Source of the DNA: Sequoia sempervirens
Lineage: Eukaryota > Streptophyta > Pinopsida > Cupressales > Cupressaceae
DNA: 64,000 nt
Direction: 5' to 3'
Assembly (NCBI GenBank): GCA_007258455.2
Contig: VDFB02254991.1
Location: 186,001 to 250,000, forward strand
The notes below the pieces were generated by a model, which worked only from the letters and a program-made list of their open reading frames with translations, had not been told where the DNA came from and did not search any database. The translations under genes and the position numbers were made by a program. Below are positions 44,504 to 57,635 of this stretch, in pieces; within the stretch, counting starts at the first letter, position 1, and each line of letters opens with the position of its first letter.

Positions 44504-45075
44504 CCCCCCCTTAAGTGCAAACTTAGGGATATTATTATGAAAAATTAAAAAGAAAGATGGGCCCTTGATACAAGGCCATGTTAGGTACCCATGCACAACT
44601 GCTCTGCAATGCAAAAAAGGAAATCTCTCACAACTAGAGAAAAGGAGAAAAACCTTGTGGGACAAAACTCCTCTCCAAAAGAGAGAAAAAAAAAGATGCA
44701 TGGATGGAGGAATCAATAACATCCCCCAAGGAAGACATACATCATGTATATGTTACAATCAATAGCACCCCCATAAGAGGGAAAGAGAGAGACTATGTAG
44801 CCCCCCCACAATGTGTAATCGCCTGCAAAAATGGTAAGTTTTTGAAGACAAAACATGATCCAATGTCAGCAAACAACATGTCTCCTTTTTGGAAGAAATA
44901 AAACCAAGTATAAATGCAAGTATGCTTCCCATTCTGGATAGGAATTAGCAAGTGAAATCCAAATGTAGGATCATAATGTCTCTAAAATCTGCTCATGTGT
45001 CACCAAGACCTTGGAAGATGATTCCATGAACCAATTAGGAACATGCCCAATCACAATAGAAGGTGACAAACAAGT

Positions 45076-46268
45076 TGCATTATGCACCTGAAAATGGATG
45101 CATCACATGAGTACGGTAATTAATTAAATATTTTTAATATTTAATTAAATCTCTAATTCAATGGCATTGTAAATAGAATTTAAATAATTTATTTATGTTT
45201 GTTCATTCTTTCATTTCAATTAAATAAATAGAGTTTATTTAATCACTTTCTTATTCATTTCTTGGTAATTAAATAAGCATTATGATTTGTTATGTGGTAT
45301 CATTTTAATCTTGGCTTGAATATTTTATTCAAATAAAGATTAAGTATTCTTTTTCTAAAATCCATTCACAATTAAATGTTTTAAATGTTTAATTAAATCT
45401 TCTAAATTCCATAAATTAAATATTCTAAATGTTTAATTAGAGATTCTTCTAAATTTCTATTTTGCAGTTAAATATTCTAAATGTTGGTGGGTCTTCTATA
45501 GTTCTAAAATTAAATATTTCAAAAATATTTAATTTCCTCAAAATTCACACAAAATTAAATAAATTTATTTTATTTATTTAATTAATTTGGGGATTATGTT
45601 CAACAACCGTGAAACAAACTTCCAAAACAGAAAATTCAAATTTCTTTGTTCTTGTGCAAGCTTGTTCCCGTGGGTTGAAGATGTAAAGCTCCACTCTTTT
45701 CTCCAACCTCTCCATCTCTCACCATTCAAATCTACCAGACAATCTCATAGCCATCGATCTTTGCTAGCCAGGCTCTTGCCTGCAAAAAGCTATAAAAAGG
45801 ACTACTGGGTCTTTGAAATGACAGAGAAGCTTTCATGCAGGAAAATTATAGTCAATTTGCAATAGCATAGCCTTCTAGTATTCATAGTATTCTAGCATCA
45901 TAGCATAGCATAGAATCATTTCATATCATGGCCTATTCATTTCATATCATAGCATCCATAATTCACAGCCCCTGTGCATAATCTACAGCCCCTGTGCATA
46001 TCCGTATCAGCATTTTCACTCCACCAACATATAGGATAGAGAAGCACTTTCCTTTGCACACTCAGTCTATAGGTTGCTATTTGGAGAAGCTTTGCTTACA
46101 CAATCTGAGAGTAGTAGCTTCAAAAAAATCCTTGGAGATAGAGAAAAATGGAATGGCTCTGAAGAAGCTTTGTCTGTTTAATTTCATTTCAATTTATTTT
46201 GTTTTCTTTAGTTTAATGTTTCATTTTGTGTGATTTGTTTATTTATTTTGATACAAATGCGCATCACA
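45076..46268 (+). mobile_element. Solo LTR (1193 bp) nested in the short-LTR element
   Basis: Begins TGCATTATGCACCTGAAAAT, close to the minus-strand start of the Tat LTR (TGTATGCACCTGAAAATGG), and ends GCGCATCACA. Flanks are CAAGT (45071-45075) and CAATT (46269-46273), one mismatch. CTATAAAAAGG near 45790 is a probable LTR TATA box. Simple CATAGCAT/TTCATATCAT repeats occur at 45860-45960. It probably belongs to a relative of the Tat family. Confidence 0.55.
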
Positions 46269-47937
46269 CAATTACCATTGGAAAATAATTTTTGAACATT
46301 CTCCAGAAAGGAACTGAGATGAAGTGATAATAGTTATACCACAACTATCATCAAATAGGAAAACTAATCCTTCAAATGTGTCTTCCAAATTTTAAATATG
46401 AGATTCCATGAACAATGAACCAATGTCTGACAAATAGGAATCCCAATCAGGAAGACAATGATAATCCTATTGCTCAAGAATGATGGAAGTATTTAATGAA
46501 GGTGGATAAACTATCTATGACAAAGAATCAAGAATCTATGAAGCAACTACAACCTCATCTGAAGTCTCAAAAACCTCCAAAGAATTACAAGGACATGCTT
46601 TATCTTCTCTGAAGAATAAAGAGGGACACTGGTATTGGAAAGAGGATCATCAAGAGATGGTAGAGTATCAAGATCTCCATATTATTATCGAATGTAAGTC
46701 CAAAGAGCATAAGGGAACTCAAAATGAACAAGTGAATCCAAAAGGTCATCATCATTTATATGCTCAAAAATAACTCTAAAGACTCTAGCCCTATATCCTT
46801 TCCAAATCATATACTCGTGCAATGTGTGCTTGGAATAGGAACTTCATTATACAAATATGGTAATAGATTCTTCTCACTAAGATGAGTGAGAATAAAATAA
46901 CTCCATTGCCTAAAGTTCCCTTTCTCCAAAGAAACCATTATAACTGAATTCTTCAAAATTTTCAAAGATAGTGCTTTCACAAGTATAAAAACTTCCAAAA
47001 AAGAATTATATGGTTGAAAATCTTGATTTGGTGCAAAAAACTAGTGGGGATCATTTCCTTATCTCCATGCCAACACCAAGAAAAATCTAGAGAGAACAAC
47101 AACACCAATCACCACATGTGAGAGACATCTCACAACTACAACAAGCAAAGGGTTGTATATGAACACAAAAGGACTCTCACGCCTAGAGAATGTGGGATTG
47201 TTTATACCCTACTTCCAGTAAAAGAAGGAAACCCTAAATAAATAAAATATTTGTGCAAAACTTTAGAATGCTAAAGTCTAAAACCAAAATATATATTAGC
47301 CAATGTCTTCAAACCAAGTTTCATGCCACTGGTTTCTCCAAAACGCTTAACAAACCAGCACATGGAAGGGGAAAATTTCATGGATCGAGGCCTACAAATC
47401 ATAGCCTTTGTGAAACTCTCTCACCTTCCGAAATGGACCTACAAATCGTAGCCTTTATGAGTGGCCAAAAATTACATATGATCCTCCTTCGCATGCCTCT
47501 ATTCCCCAAAAAATGTTCACAACCTAGCTTTGACTCACATGGAATTCACAATGGGCGCCCAATGAAAACCATGACCTACACAAAATAAAAGGAGTAGGCC
47601 TACAAATAAAATTTGTAGCCTCCCACAAATCAAATGGCCTACAAAAATGATGAATCACACCTCTTTCACACCAAAAATCGCCTCTAGAAATGAACAGTCG
47701 TAACCTCCATAAAGGAAAAATGCATTCTGTAGAGAAATTTCATAGCTTCCTCAAACAAAAAATCATGTCAGCAATCACAAGCCTCTTGCAGATTCAATAG
47801 AAAAAAATAGAATTAAGGCAACTTCAAATTTTAATAAATTTTAAATGCCAAAAAAAATCTTTAGCAAAAAAATGATCTTAGACTCTGATGAAAACTCTCA
47901 GCTGAAGGAGTTGTATAGATAGTCAGATATAATACCA

Positions 47938-48167
47938 TGTTGGTGTGAACCACCTCCTAGGAGCACAACCTGCACATAAATCTTCACATATGAGAGAAGC
48001 AGAATGTTATTTCACCAGAGCTGAAAAATATATTTAGATGAGATATAGAATACATAATGTACATGATTTTTAAAGTCGTGAAAAATGTGATGGGTGAACA
48101 ACTACCCAATATAGGAAAAGACCACGTACGTGATTTACCCTAAGTGAAAAATTAACATACACTAACA
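47938..48167 (-). repeat. 5' LTR of the short-LTR element
   Basis: 230 bp; on the minus strand it is followed by TGGTATTATATC. Confidence 0.7.
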
Positions 48168-51100
48168 TCTTTTACATCAATGCATTTTAGGCATTCCCTA
48201 GCCTTAATTTTTTTATCAACCTAGGAGAATGTGTTTATACCACCCTAGAAAGCATCTTATCAATTAAATAACATCAAATTAACAATGGCAAGTGTCCTCA
48301 CCATGGAAAATTCTTGATTTAGCAAAATCTAAACACTCAAATCAATTTTTTTTGAGCGTGAAAGAGCTATTCTGGGGTGTACCATGCCCTAGACCATCTA
48401 TTTTGCTCAAAAAAATTGATTTCCCATTTTTGTCAGTCTCTAATTTTTGAGATACAATTTTAAATTTGGGCCTTGGTGGTAATTTAATCTCGAAAATTCA
48501 AATTTAAATGAGTTGGCCTAAACTTTGATTTATCATAAGTTCCAATATAAATATCAATTATTATTTTAAAATCAAAAAGAGAATTACAAGACAACTACAC
48601 TCTGCCAAAATACATTCAAATTTACATGTTTTTAATCTAAAATTTAGATTTAATCAAGTTGCTACAATGATTGGAGTTTGATGCCAATGGAAGAACATGA
48701 TGGAATCTAGGTTTTGGATCTACTTATTTGGCCCTCTTCAACCACCTAATGACTTGTTTTCAGATTATTCTCATCTTCAACCTTTCATCTACTTGCTACC
48801 CTACATAAGGTATTGCTAAATTTTATATTTTCATAAGGGTATTTGACTTTCTCTTGGGTTGATCTCATTTATATCATTTAGGAATCCTTCTCTAACACAT
48901 TTGAGTGGGGCTTTTAGAATTTTATCTCATTACAACCTTAGATGCATTAAAGGTTAAGACCACACACATTGTTTCAATCAATCAATCAGCTATTCATGGA
49001 GGTAGAAATACCAAAATTGGGGTTTAACTTAGGAAAAATCCTATATAGAAACCCCCTTGTCCTTCTTTGTTGATATTTTATAATTTTAGATCCAAATATA
49101 GTGATTTTAGAGAAGGGTTATAAAAGGAAGACATGGAGCTACAAGCTTGTGAAGAAGGATCTCATTCTAGGGCATGCTATGTCGTAGACCAGCTATTTCA
49201 ACCTCAACTTACTATCACAGGTGCACAATGCTCAACCCCTTTTAGATATATTTTTTTCCATCAATTCAATTCTTTCAATACAAAAAAAATGTGATTTCAA
49301 ATTAGGTCTTGTAGTTGAATTAGTCCAATAAATCCACATTAATTTCAATCAATAAAAGGACCAAATCTAGGGTATATTGTCTCTCCTTTGAGTTTGTTAG
49401 CTTATCTCATACCCTTTCCAATTTGACTTCTAATTTTAATTATAAAAGGCTTGATCTTAGTGATCTATACACTAGTCCTAGTATCCCCTTTTCAACCAAA
49501 CAATAATGTAAATAATAGATGAAATCGCGATCTTTACATTGTTACACTAATGATTATATTGTAGTCAAATAGTCTTTAATATTAGTCTACAAGAGGAAAT
49601 TCATACCAATAACAATGGTGAATCATATCAATACAATGTGGTTAGATTCTATGTCCAATAAAGCTCAATTGCAACCCCTATATGAGATTTTCCTTTAAAA
49701 TCACTAGGATTTTCATCCTATGATTCCCAATTTGAACACAATTCCTCAAAACATATTCTAAAAGGAATTTGATTAAATTTATATGGTCCTTTGGATGAAA
49801 GAATTCACTTTTTTATATCCTCCAAAAAAAAGGTTAGGCACCATGTAGACCCAGAACTTCAAATTTGAACATTCATCATGTGTGGGAAAGATTCTACTTT
49901 GAAAGTGATAACACCAAAAATCGATAAGTGGAAGCAATATGGCATGTGCTTGGAAGTTAGGAAAGATATAGATAAATAGGTAGAAATATTGGGGAGTTTG
50001 GGTCAATCATATCACAACACAAAATATAGGCAAGGTGTTGGGGACCAAGAAACATGCATGACAAAATGAAGAATCTAACAAAAACAACAATAAGGTAGGA
50101 AATAGATAGAAGGAATACTATGATGGAGAATTTTGAAACTCCAATAAGAATAAGGGATGAGTAGAGTTAAAATAAAATGCATAATTGGGAAGGGAAAACA
50201 TGTGACAAACAAAAATAGGGAAGACACAAGTACAAAGATAATATGTATAAACTTAAACTGAATAGAAATAGGACATGACCAACCCATTATCATATGTTGT
50301 TAGGATAACAACCACAATTGGACATACAATAGTATACCTTAATAATAAAAAATAATAATCATATAGTTGCAATAGCAAACTTAAAATACAATGCTTACTC
50401 CTAAGGTAACCTACAAACCAAACACGATTGATATCGTAGAAGATCAACCACCAATAAAGCTCAAACACAATCTTTGTCTGATATCACTCTTTCAACCAAA
50501 GGGGTTTTGTCCTCTAATGTGAGATCTATGGGGTTTTCATCTCTTCACCTCCATATATACATTGTTTTTCATCCTTAGCTTTGGACACTTGAATAATGAG
50601 TACTCAAGATGATTTCTAATTAGGGGTTTTGTAATTTTCCATATATTTCTTAAAAATCCTTCTATTCAAACTTTGATTTCTTAATGTACCCATAGAAAGA
50701 ATATTAAAGACTGTATTATATGTTGAGATGTCATAATTGGTATGTGGTAGAGAACACCCATGTAACTAATGAGTATTATTTTTCCCTTAAATGATGCTTT
50801 AAATCTTGTCATGTTTGCTTAGATGTACTTGAGAGAGATGGGGGAATATTTTTCTATGACTTACAATGCCCTTTAAAAAAATGGTGAGAGGTCCCATAGG
50901 TTTGAAAACCTAAATACCTTACTAATTGTAGCAATAGTAACCTTCTTTATTTGCATCATTGGATGTACATGTGGATTCATGACCTAATGTTAAATAATAT
51001 TTTTTAGGCAAGAGAAAACCCTTTATGGAAGTTATCATGTTAAATATGATCACTAATGGTAATTTGAGATAAACTAGGAGGTAGGTGAGTTGAATAGTGT

Positions 51101-51820
51101 AGAATAATTAAGGGTATTGAAGTTCATAAGTAGAAGATACTTCATGACTCTTAACACTAGTTGGAGATAAGATTTTAGGTAGGAGACATGGCAACATGGA
51201 AAATTTTAGAACTCCAACAAGGCAAGGGAAAAGAGGGGCATTTAGAGGTAAGGGATGACATGATAGACAACTTTGATAGCTCAATAGGAGAAGATAGGGG
51301 ATAGATTTTAGATATGCTAGATGGATAAGTCTAACACTTTGCTGAGCATAAAGGAAAGAATAAATTTGGAAGGAAATGTGTGCTAAGATGGGGAAGTCTA
51401 AAATTCTAACATTGACCAAGGAAAGGTAAAACTTAGATGAGAAAGCATGTTTGGACGAAAAAATCCAAAACTTTGAAGACTAAGAAACACATAGAAGAAT
51501 GGGCATGCCTTCAAACTTAGAGACTTTGGAGACCTTAAACAAATACAAGAATAAATACAAGGAAGAACACACACACACACAATTGGACTAGGGGAGATGC
51601 AAGAAGTAAAAAAATAGACAATTCAATCCATATCACAAATTATTACAAAAAAGGGACATTACAAAAACCTCATGCATTGATGTAATGCATATAAAAGTAT
51701 GAGCTCATGTTTATTTAAATATGTGATTGTTAGTACCCATAGAAAGACCCTCTAAGTTTAATAGTAAGAATGAGCTTGCGTGAGAAAAAAAATGGTTTAC
51801 ACAATCATAGGAAGTGTGTG
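48168..51820. other. Old repeat-derived sequence, no gene
   Basis: 48168-49100 looks like the continuation of LTR-like remnant B. The rest is AT-rich with loosely repeated GGAARATTTTRRAACTCCAA-type phrases (50130, 51200) and an (AC)n run at 51568-51581. No coding region recognised. Confidence 0.5.
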
Positions 51821-53067
51821 TGTGTCAAATGTGGAGAGGATTCTAATGTCAACACAAACCTTAATGAGACGGTTTACATTCAAAGTTTGAAGCAAGTAAA
51901 ACTACTCTATTCATAATACAATCAAATCTTTCAAATACGTATCATTGTCCTCTATTTCTAGGGATTTATTAAACCGTTTGGCCCTCAGATTTCCATGGGC
52001 ACAAAGGTTGTTAAAATGACAACCTAGAAAATGAGATTTGATGCTTAATATGCAAGCTAAGATGATTTCTATGTGCAAATGTGTGCTGGAATGATTAGTG
52101 GTATGCTTATAAATGAAACAAAATGATGGAAAGGATAATGGATGCAATGATAAACAAAGGATGATATTGATGATAGATGAGCAAGTGGAGATGAGTGAGA
52201 TGATATGAAACTATAGTGAACTATCCATGATTATGCATATGCTCAAATGTAAACATAAAAAAAATAACCTAAAATGTAACTATGATGCAATGAGGATGAT
52301 AAAATGAAGCAATTAATTAATCTAAGATGAGAATGAAAAGTAACACATGATATGAAACCTAAGTATAAGACTACATGAAAGCTCCAAGCTCCTATGAAAA
52401 GCCTGCATGGTAACAATACTCAAAGTGTGGATGAAAAATGGCATTATAACATTACTCAAAAGGTGGATGATAAATGCTAAGGCAAGAGGGTGTATTTATA
52501 GCGTTTCTCAAGCATTTTGTGAGGTGGCACCTATCAACGATCTAGATTCGAAGGAGAAATAATAGACGGTTGAGATGAAAGGAATTGGGATGTTGTCCCC
52601 TTGACCAAGGACAACATGCCATGTGTGTGGAGAGAATCATTTGACCAATTGGAAGCATGCCAAATGTATGGGATTCCCAAGTGTGTGAAACAAAGACCCA
52701 TGTGCTCCAAATTTGTTGAAAGTGTGGGGGAATAAAGCCATGTGCTTTTTCTTATTGGTGGAAGTGTGTGAGGATAATTCTAATTAATAATTAGGCTTAT
52801 TTATTTTCATGTGACTTTTATGCGATGACACACAAAAAGTTGTAGAAATGTGTTGTAATTCTTAATTAGGATTAGGGAAGATTAATTAAATAAATAGGTT
52901 TAGGGTATTTTGTTTATTTAATTATTTAGAAGAATATGAATTAGAAGAATTAAAAGGAAAGTGAAAAATATAAATAAAGTAAGACCTTATTTATATGTAG
53001 TTGAAGCATTAATAAAATAGGTTGTATTTAATTAATTGAATATGATGACCATTTTCAGGTGCATACA
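51821..53067 (-). repeat. Tat-2 3' LTR (1247 bp)
   Basis: The minus strand begins TGTATGCACC at 53067 and ends ATTTGACACA at 51821. It lacks the 15-bp duplication (GAATGTGATTTAGAA) present in the Tat-1 5' LTR near 26215, in common with 1-340. Confidence 0.9.
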
Positions 53068-53082
53068 TTTTTCCCCTCTTTG
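53068..53082 (-). other. Polypurine tract of Tat-2
   Basis: Identical to 341-355. Confidence 0.8.
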
Positions 53083-53538
53083 AAGTGACGTTTTTACACG
53101 TTACTTCAAAGAAGATTTTGATGTCGATGCTCAGATGATGCGAGATTTTGATGCCCCAGACAATGCAAGATTTCAATGCCCCAGGCTTTGAATTTCAGGT
53201 ATTGATGGATATTATGCCCCCTCGAGAGATAAATCGGTGAATATAAGGATGTGAAAATGAAGTGTTGAATGATGTGTTAAGTGTTGTGATGATGCGATGA
53301 TGATCCAATGTCGATTCAGTGAAGGTTTGATGTTGGGGACAATTTATCTCTCGAAATTGAGTTGCAAGCTCTTTCTTTGAATAGTGTTGATTAATTACCC
53401 CTCCTTTTTGGTAAAAATGGGAAATAAATCCCACCATAATTCCCTCCATTTTACCCCTAAAAGGTGAAAATGGTAAAATGGGATTCATTTTTACATTTTG
53501 AGTTTGGAGAAGTTGAAGATTGGAGAGCTTAGAGGAAG

Positions 53539-53613
53539 ATGGTGATCCCATTCCACAAGCATCGTTTCGAGCATCTTCGCCAGCCTGATCAGCCTGCTAC
53601 CTCTGGACCTGCG
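53539..53613 (+). pseudogene. Putative exon 1 of the antisense PMD gene in Tat-2
   Basis: 25 codons from the ATG at 53539 (MVIPFHKHRFEHLRQ) to the donor GCG|GTACGC. It keeps the frame, length and splice site of 812-886 despite substitutions (Tyr to Phe; Thr-Ala-Ser-Arg to Ala-Thr-Ser-Gly). The paired acceptor is at 54945-54946, again in phase 0. Same caveat as the Tat-1 copy. Confidence 0.4.
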
Positions 53614-53772
53614 GTACGCTTTATGAGAAACCTCTTTGTTAGTCATTTTCTTGCCTTTTAGAAGCATTTTGAACATCATAGATAGATGTTGTAGCTTATG
53701 GAATTCTATTTATGCACTTTTAGTTGATGTTTTTGTCATTTTTGAGTGTTTTTGAGCATGTTTAAGAGTTTT

Positions 53773-54260
53773 GGCACCTTTGGGGTCCCAAATGGTGCCT
53801 CTTGTAAGCTTGAAATTCAAGTTTTCATGTGTTTTAAGAGTTTTGGAGCCTTTTGGGTCCCAAATGGCACCTCTTGCAAGGTTGAAATTGATGTTTTTGA
53901 GTCTTTTGAGAGTTTTGGCACCTTTGGGGTCCAAATGGCACCTCTTGCAAGGGTGAAAATGCATGTTTTTGGGTGGTTTTAGAGTTTTGGCACCTTTGGG
54001 GTCCCAAGTAGCACCTCTTGCAAGCTTGGAATTCAATTTTTTGGCCTCCAACACTGTTTTGGTGCCTTTGGTGTCCCAAGTGGCGCCTCTTGCAAGCTTG
54101 AAAATGGAGGTTTTTGGAGTTAAAATCTATTTTGGCACCTTTGGGATCCCAAGTGGTGCCTCTTGCAAGCTTGGAAAACATGTTTTTGAGATGCAAACTT
54201 TGTTTTGGTGCCTTTGGGGTCCTAAATGGCACATCTTGTTGCCTTGGAAAGTTTTCATCT
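53773..54260. repeat. 72-bp tandem array, 7 units (Tat-2)
   Basis: Units begin at 53773, 53845, 53917, 53989, 54061, 54134 and 54207. Order and number of units are the same as in Tat-1, so no unit was gained or lost since the copies separated. Confidence 0.85.
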
Positions 54261-54450
54261 TTGTTGATTTGAGGTGGTTTAGCTTCCTGTTTGACCCATT
54301 TTGCAGGGTGTGAATGCAGAAAGCCCTCAGGGTGATGTTCACAAGATGTCCTTAAAGCCTAGGAGTCTTCGGTTTTTCATGTTTTGGATTGATTTCAATC
54401 AGATTGTGGTATGTGTAGTGTTTGATTGATGTTTTGTGTGATGATTTGAT

Positions 54451-54800
54451 CTCATGATAGGTGAGAATCAAAAGATAGAACCAATGTTGTATTGTCCTCA
54501 TGATAGGCAAGGAACGATAATAGGATTGATAGCATATCGTCCTCATGATAGGTGAGGAACGATGGTAGGATTGATAGCATATTGTCCTCATGATAGGCGA
54601 GGAATGATGGTAGGATTGATAACAAATAGTCCTCATGATAAGCAAGGAATGATGGTTTGATTGATAGCATATTGTCCTCATGATAGGCGAGGAACAATGG
54701 GTTGATTGATAACAGATTGTCCTCATGATAGGTGAGGAACGATGGGTTGATTGATATCAGATTGTCCTCATGATAGGCGAGGAATGATGGGTTGATTGAA
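54451..54800. repeat. 45-bp tandem array, 8 units (Tat-2)
   Basis: The CTCATGAT period starts at 54451; unit number matches Tat-1. The TCCTC/GAGGA arms are mostly kept. Confidence 0.85.
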
Positions 54801-54946
54801 TGAGATGTTGATTGTTCTGATTGAACCTGATTTGATTAACTACACATTACCTTGAATAATTGATATTCTTGATTGAACATGACATTGATTGACTGATAAT
54901 CTTGATTGAACATGAAATTGATCGACTAATTTGTGTTCATGATTAG

Positions 54947-56323
54947 AGAGATGGAGATGTACTCCAGTCTTGGGAGCAATTCCCGAAGACCTGGAACATG
55001 GTCCGTCGGTTGTCCTCAGCCGACTTAGAGATTATCTCCCATTGTGGGTTGACTTATCTATTAGATATTTCACAATATAGAATCAACAGAGGTTTATTGA
55101 CAACATTGGTAGAGAAATGGCACAGTGATCACAACACATTTCATTTACCGATTGGAGAGATGATCATGACTCCTGAGGATGTCTATCATATTCTACAAAT
55201 CCCATTGATGGGAGAGATAGTAGTGTACAATAAGATAGAGCAAGGTGGGACAACTACATTGCGGAGATTATGTCAAGATGATCATGTTACGGGGAGATGG
55301 ATCCCTTGGACAGAGATGATTAGAAAATATGCTCCTTTTCCATGTGTGCTTTCTGAATTCATTAGTGGATTCCTTTGTCTTGATTGTAGGTCAAAGGGAT
55401 TTTCAGCAGGTTGGGGTCGTCTACTATCGCGGATGACACTTGATGGTACGAGGTATGCCTGGGGCTCATGTATGTTAGCCCGCTTATATCGAGATTTGCA
55501 CAAGGTTGTCTATTACAGGGCAGTGAGCCTGTCATGTGGTGTCACATTACTATAGTCCTGGGCATGGGAGCATATAGCCATCACTTGGCCCATGGGAGAG
55601 AGACATTGACCACCAGGGAGACCATCTGTTTTCAGTTATACTGGTCCACATGTCCAGCATAAGTTGGGCAAGGTTTCCTATTCCAGAGGCGTGTGCTGGA
55701 TTATCTGATTGGGCAGACACATGTTGTGCTTGAGTGCTACTTGTATCTGTGAGTATGTCGATAGTTTGGATAGGTTTAGGGGATACCCTTGGGAGTTTCC
55801 CATTATGCACGACGATGGCAAGATGTGTTAGAGTGGGGCCCCTATGTATCATATGAGGTAGGTTGCACAGAGTATTATACCTTGACCCTTGGCTTATGGG
55901 ATTATGTTCTGTATATTATAGATGTCGAGATGAATGAGAATTATTCAAATTTCTTCCACACGCATCCCTTTCCTATATTTACTCATCCAGAGGAGTCAGT
56001 ACTACCAGTTGATGGAGAGGGAGGAGATGACAAGGGTGGCGATGATGGTGGGGAGGGTGCTTGCAGAGGTGATGATGGTTATGCAGAGGGCGGTTGTAGA
56101 GGTGATGGTGGGGAGAGTGATGGTGGTGTAGATGATAGCCATCCATTGGATTTTTCAGTTCTGAGGTGCAGGAGGAGCATCACTATAGCTCAGGTAGTGC
56201 TTCCCAGGATTCAGATTGGGATTACCCTCACATTAGTAGTCAGCATAGATAGCATCTTTCCAAGAAGAGGTTCAGTCATTTCAGAGTGAGATAGCACAGG
56301 CTCGAGCACAGATTGTTTCCCTT
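54947..56323 (+). pseudogene. PMD protein, main exon, 5' part (Tat-2)
   Basis: The frame opens at the acceptor, passes the ATG at 54998 (MVRRLSSADLEIISHCGL) and stops at TAG 55553-55555, the same codon as in Tat-1. The PMD core TFHLPIGEMIMTPEDVYHIL and WGPYVSYEVG block are present. Three bases (near 55720) and two bases (near 55682) missing from Tat-1 are kept here. The Gly/Asp linker is longer by GESDG. It breaks at the Athila-2 insertion. The decay pattern shows neither copy has made full protein recently. Confidence 0.75.
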
Positions 56324-57513
56324 TGATGAGCCTTAAATATGCTCATAGTTTGAAACTTTGATACTCTTACTTTTATTATTAATAGTTGTTTAAATCTGTT
56401 GATTAAAGACTTTTCGGGTAGTATCCTGTAGCAATGAATTAAATATTCCTGTAGCTTGATAACTTCATTAATTTCCTTTTTGACCGCCCGCATAGCTGAT
56501 GTATGCTTATGATTTTGGATAATGGAATAGGATTAACATGTGATTAATGAATAGATGATGTGTCACTTGTGTGTATGCTTTCCTTCGCCTCTGTTATTTA
56601 TTGCAGGATTGTTGGAGGGAGCTGAAGCTGATCAAGCGCAAGAATCTCGACTTTGTTGCAGAAGTCGTTTCAGTAATAACTTTTTGACCGAATCTTTGGG
56701 AAGATGTTTAAGCGGTCCTTTAATTTAGGGAGTGTGTAATGCTATATTTTCTCTGGGTCGCATCGAGCAGATAGACTTTCATTTATGAATATCTGTTCCG
56801 CAGATTCAGAATGCATTTATGATCATGACTTCCTCTATTAACTAGTTAGTTGTCTTTTTCATTTAAATAACTGTTCCTCCTACGTGAGTGAACGAGGATG
56901 AAATAGTATGTGTTAGAATTAAGTTGAACAAGTAATAAAGTTCTTTGTTAAGTTTTATTTTCAAAATAGAGTAATCGATGTATCCTGGTTCTGAATATGA
57001 ATAAAAATCGATGAAACTTTGAGTCAACTTCTTGTGTAATCTAGTTGATGCTTGCTAAGGGGGCCCACTTAGTAAGTATTTTGTAGCAAATTGTTGTAGT
57101 TAACTATTCATTTCATGTCGATTACTAGTTAGAATCTATTTATGTAGATTTCAATGCAAACTTAGCTTTGTATTGTTCCTGCAACATCAGGAATCCATCC
57201 CTGTGTCTATTCCTACAGCATAAAGCTAGTTCACAGTTTGTCCTTTAATAATAGCTGCTATGATTTTTGTTTTAGCTGAGTTATGTTTAAGTTAGAAAAG
57301 CACGTTGTATTATTGTTAAGCATTTATTTTCTATAGATGGTGATTAGAAACTAGTTCTTAGTGCACATACCGTGCTGCTCCATTTCAAGTATACATACCC
57401 TGGTTTGATAAAGTAAATGAACGACCATGAAAAGATGTTAGTCGCCTGTTGGAATGTCCAATTCCTAGGTTTAGTTCTGCTGTGATTTTTATATCCTTTT
57501 GTGGGCGTGACCA
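56324..57513 (+). repeat. Athila-2 5' LTR
   Basis: TGATGAG...GTGACCA, 1190 bp. Carries the 5'-LTR-specific CTCTGGG (56751) and CATCGAGC (56761) variants. Confidence 0.92.
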
Positions 57514-57517
57514 TTTT

Positions 57518-57536
57518 TGGCGCCGTTGCCGCGGAT
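57518..57536 (+). other. Primer-binding site of Athila-2 (tRNA-Asp type)
   Basis: TGGCGCCGTTGCCGCGGAT, one mismatch to the complement of the plant tRNA-Asp 3' end. Confidence 0.8.
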
Positions 57537-57635
57537 GGTGTCAATCTAAGAACCTGCTATAGTCATTGTTAGTAGTAGTTTAGTCAGTTGTTTAAGTATT
57601 TTCAAGTTCTTTTCAAAGACCATTTATTTTATTGC

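Larger units (their letters stand above)
44273..48167 (-). mobile_element. Short-LTR non-coding element (copia-like, LARD-type)
   Basis: Direct repeats 44273-44503 (231 bp) and 47938-48167 (230 bp) run TGTTAGTG...CACCAACA on the minus strand. A GGGGGGG purine tract precedes the 3' copy (44504-44510). TGGTATTA, a weak match to an initiator-Met primer site, follows the 5' copy. No gag or pol domain is visible inside. Target duplication is unclear: TCTTT follows at 48168 but is found five bases outside the left end. It carries a nested solo LTR (45076-46268). Confidence 0.65.
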
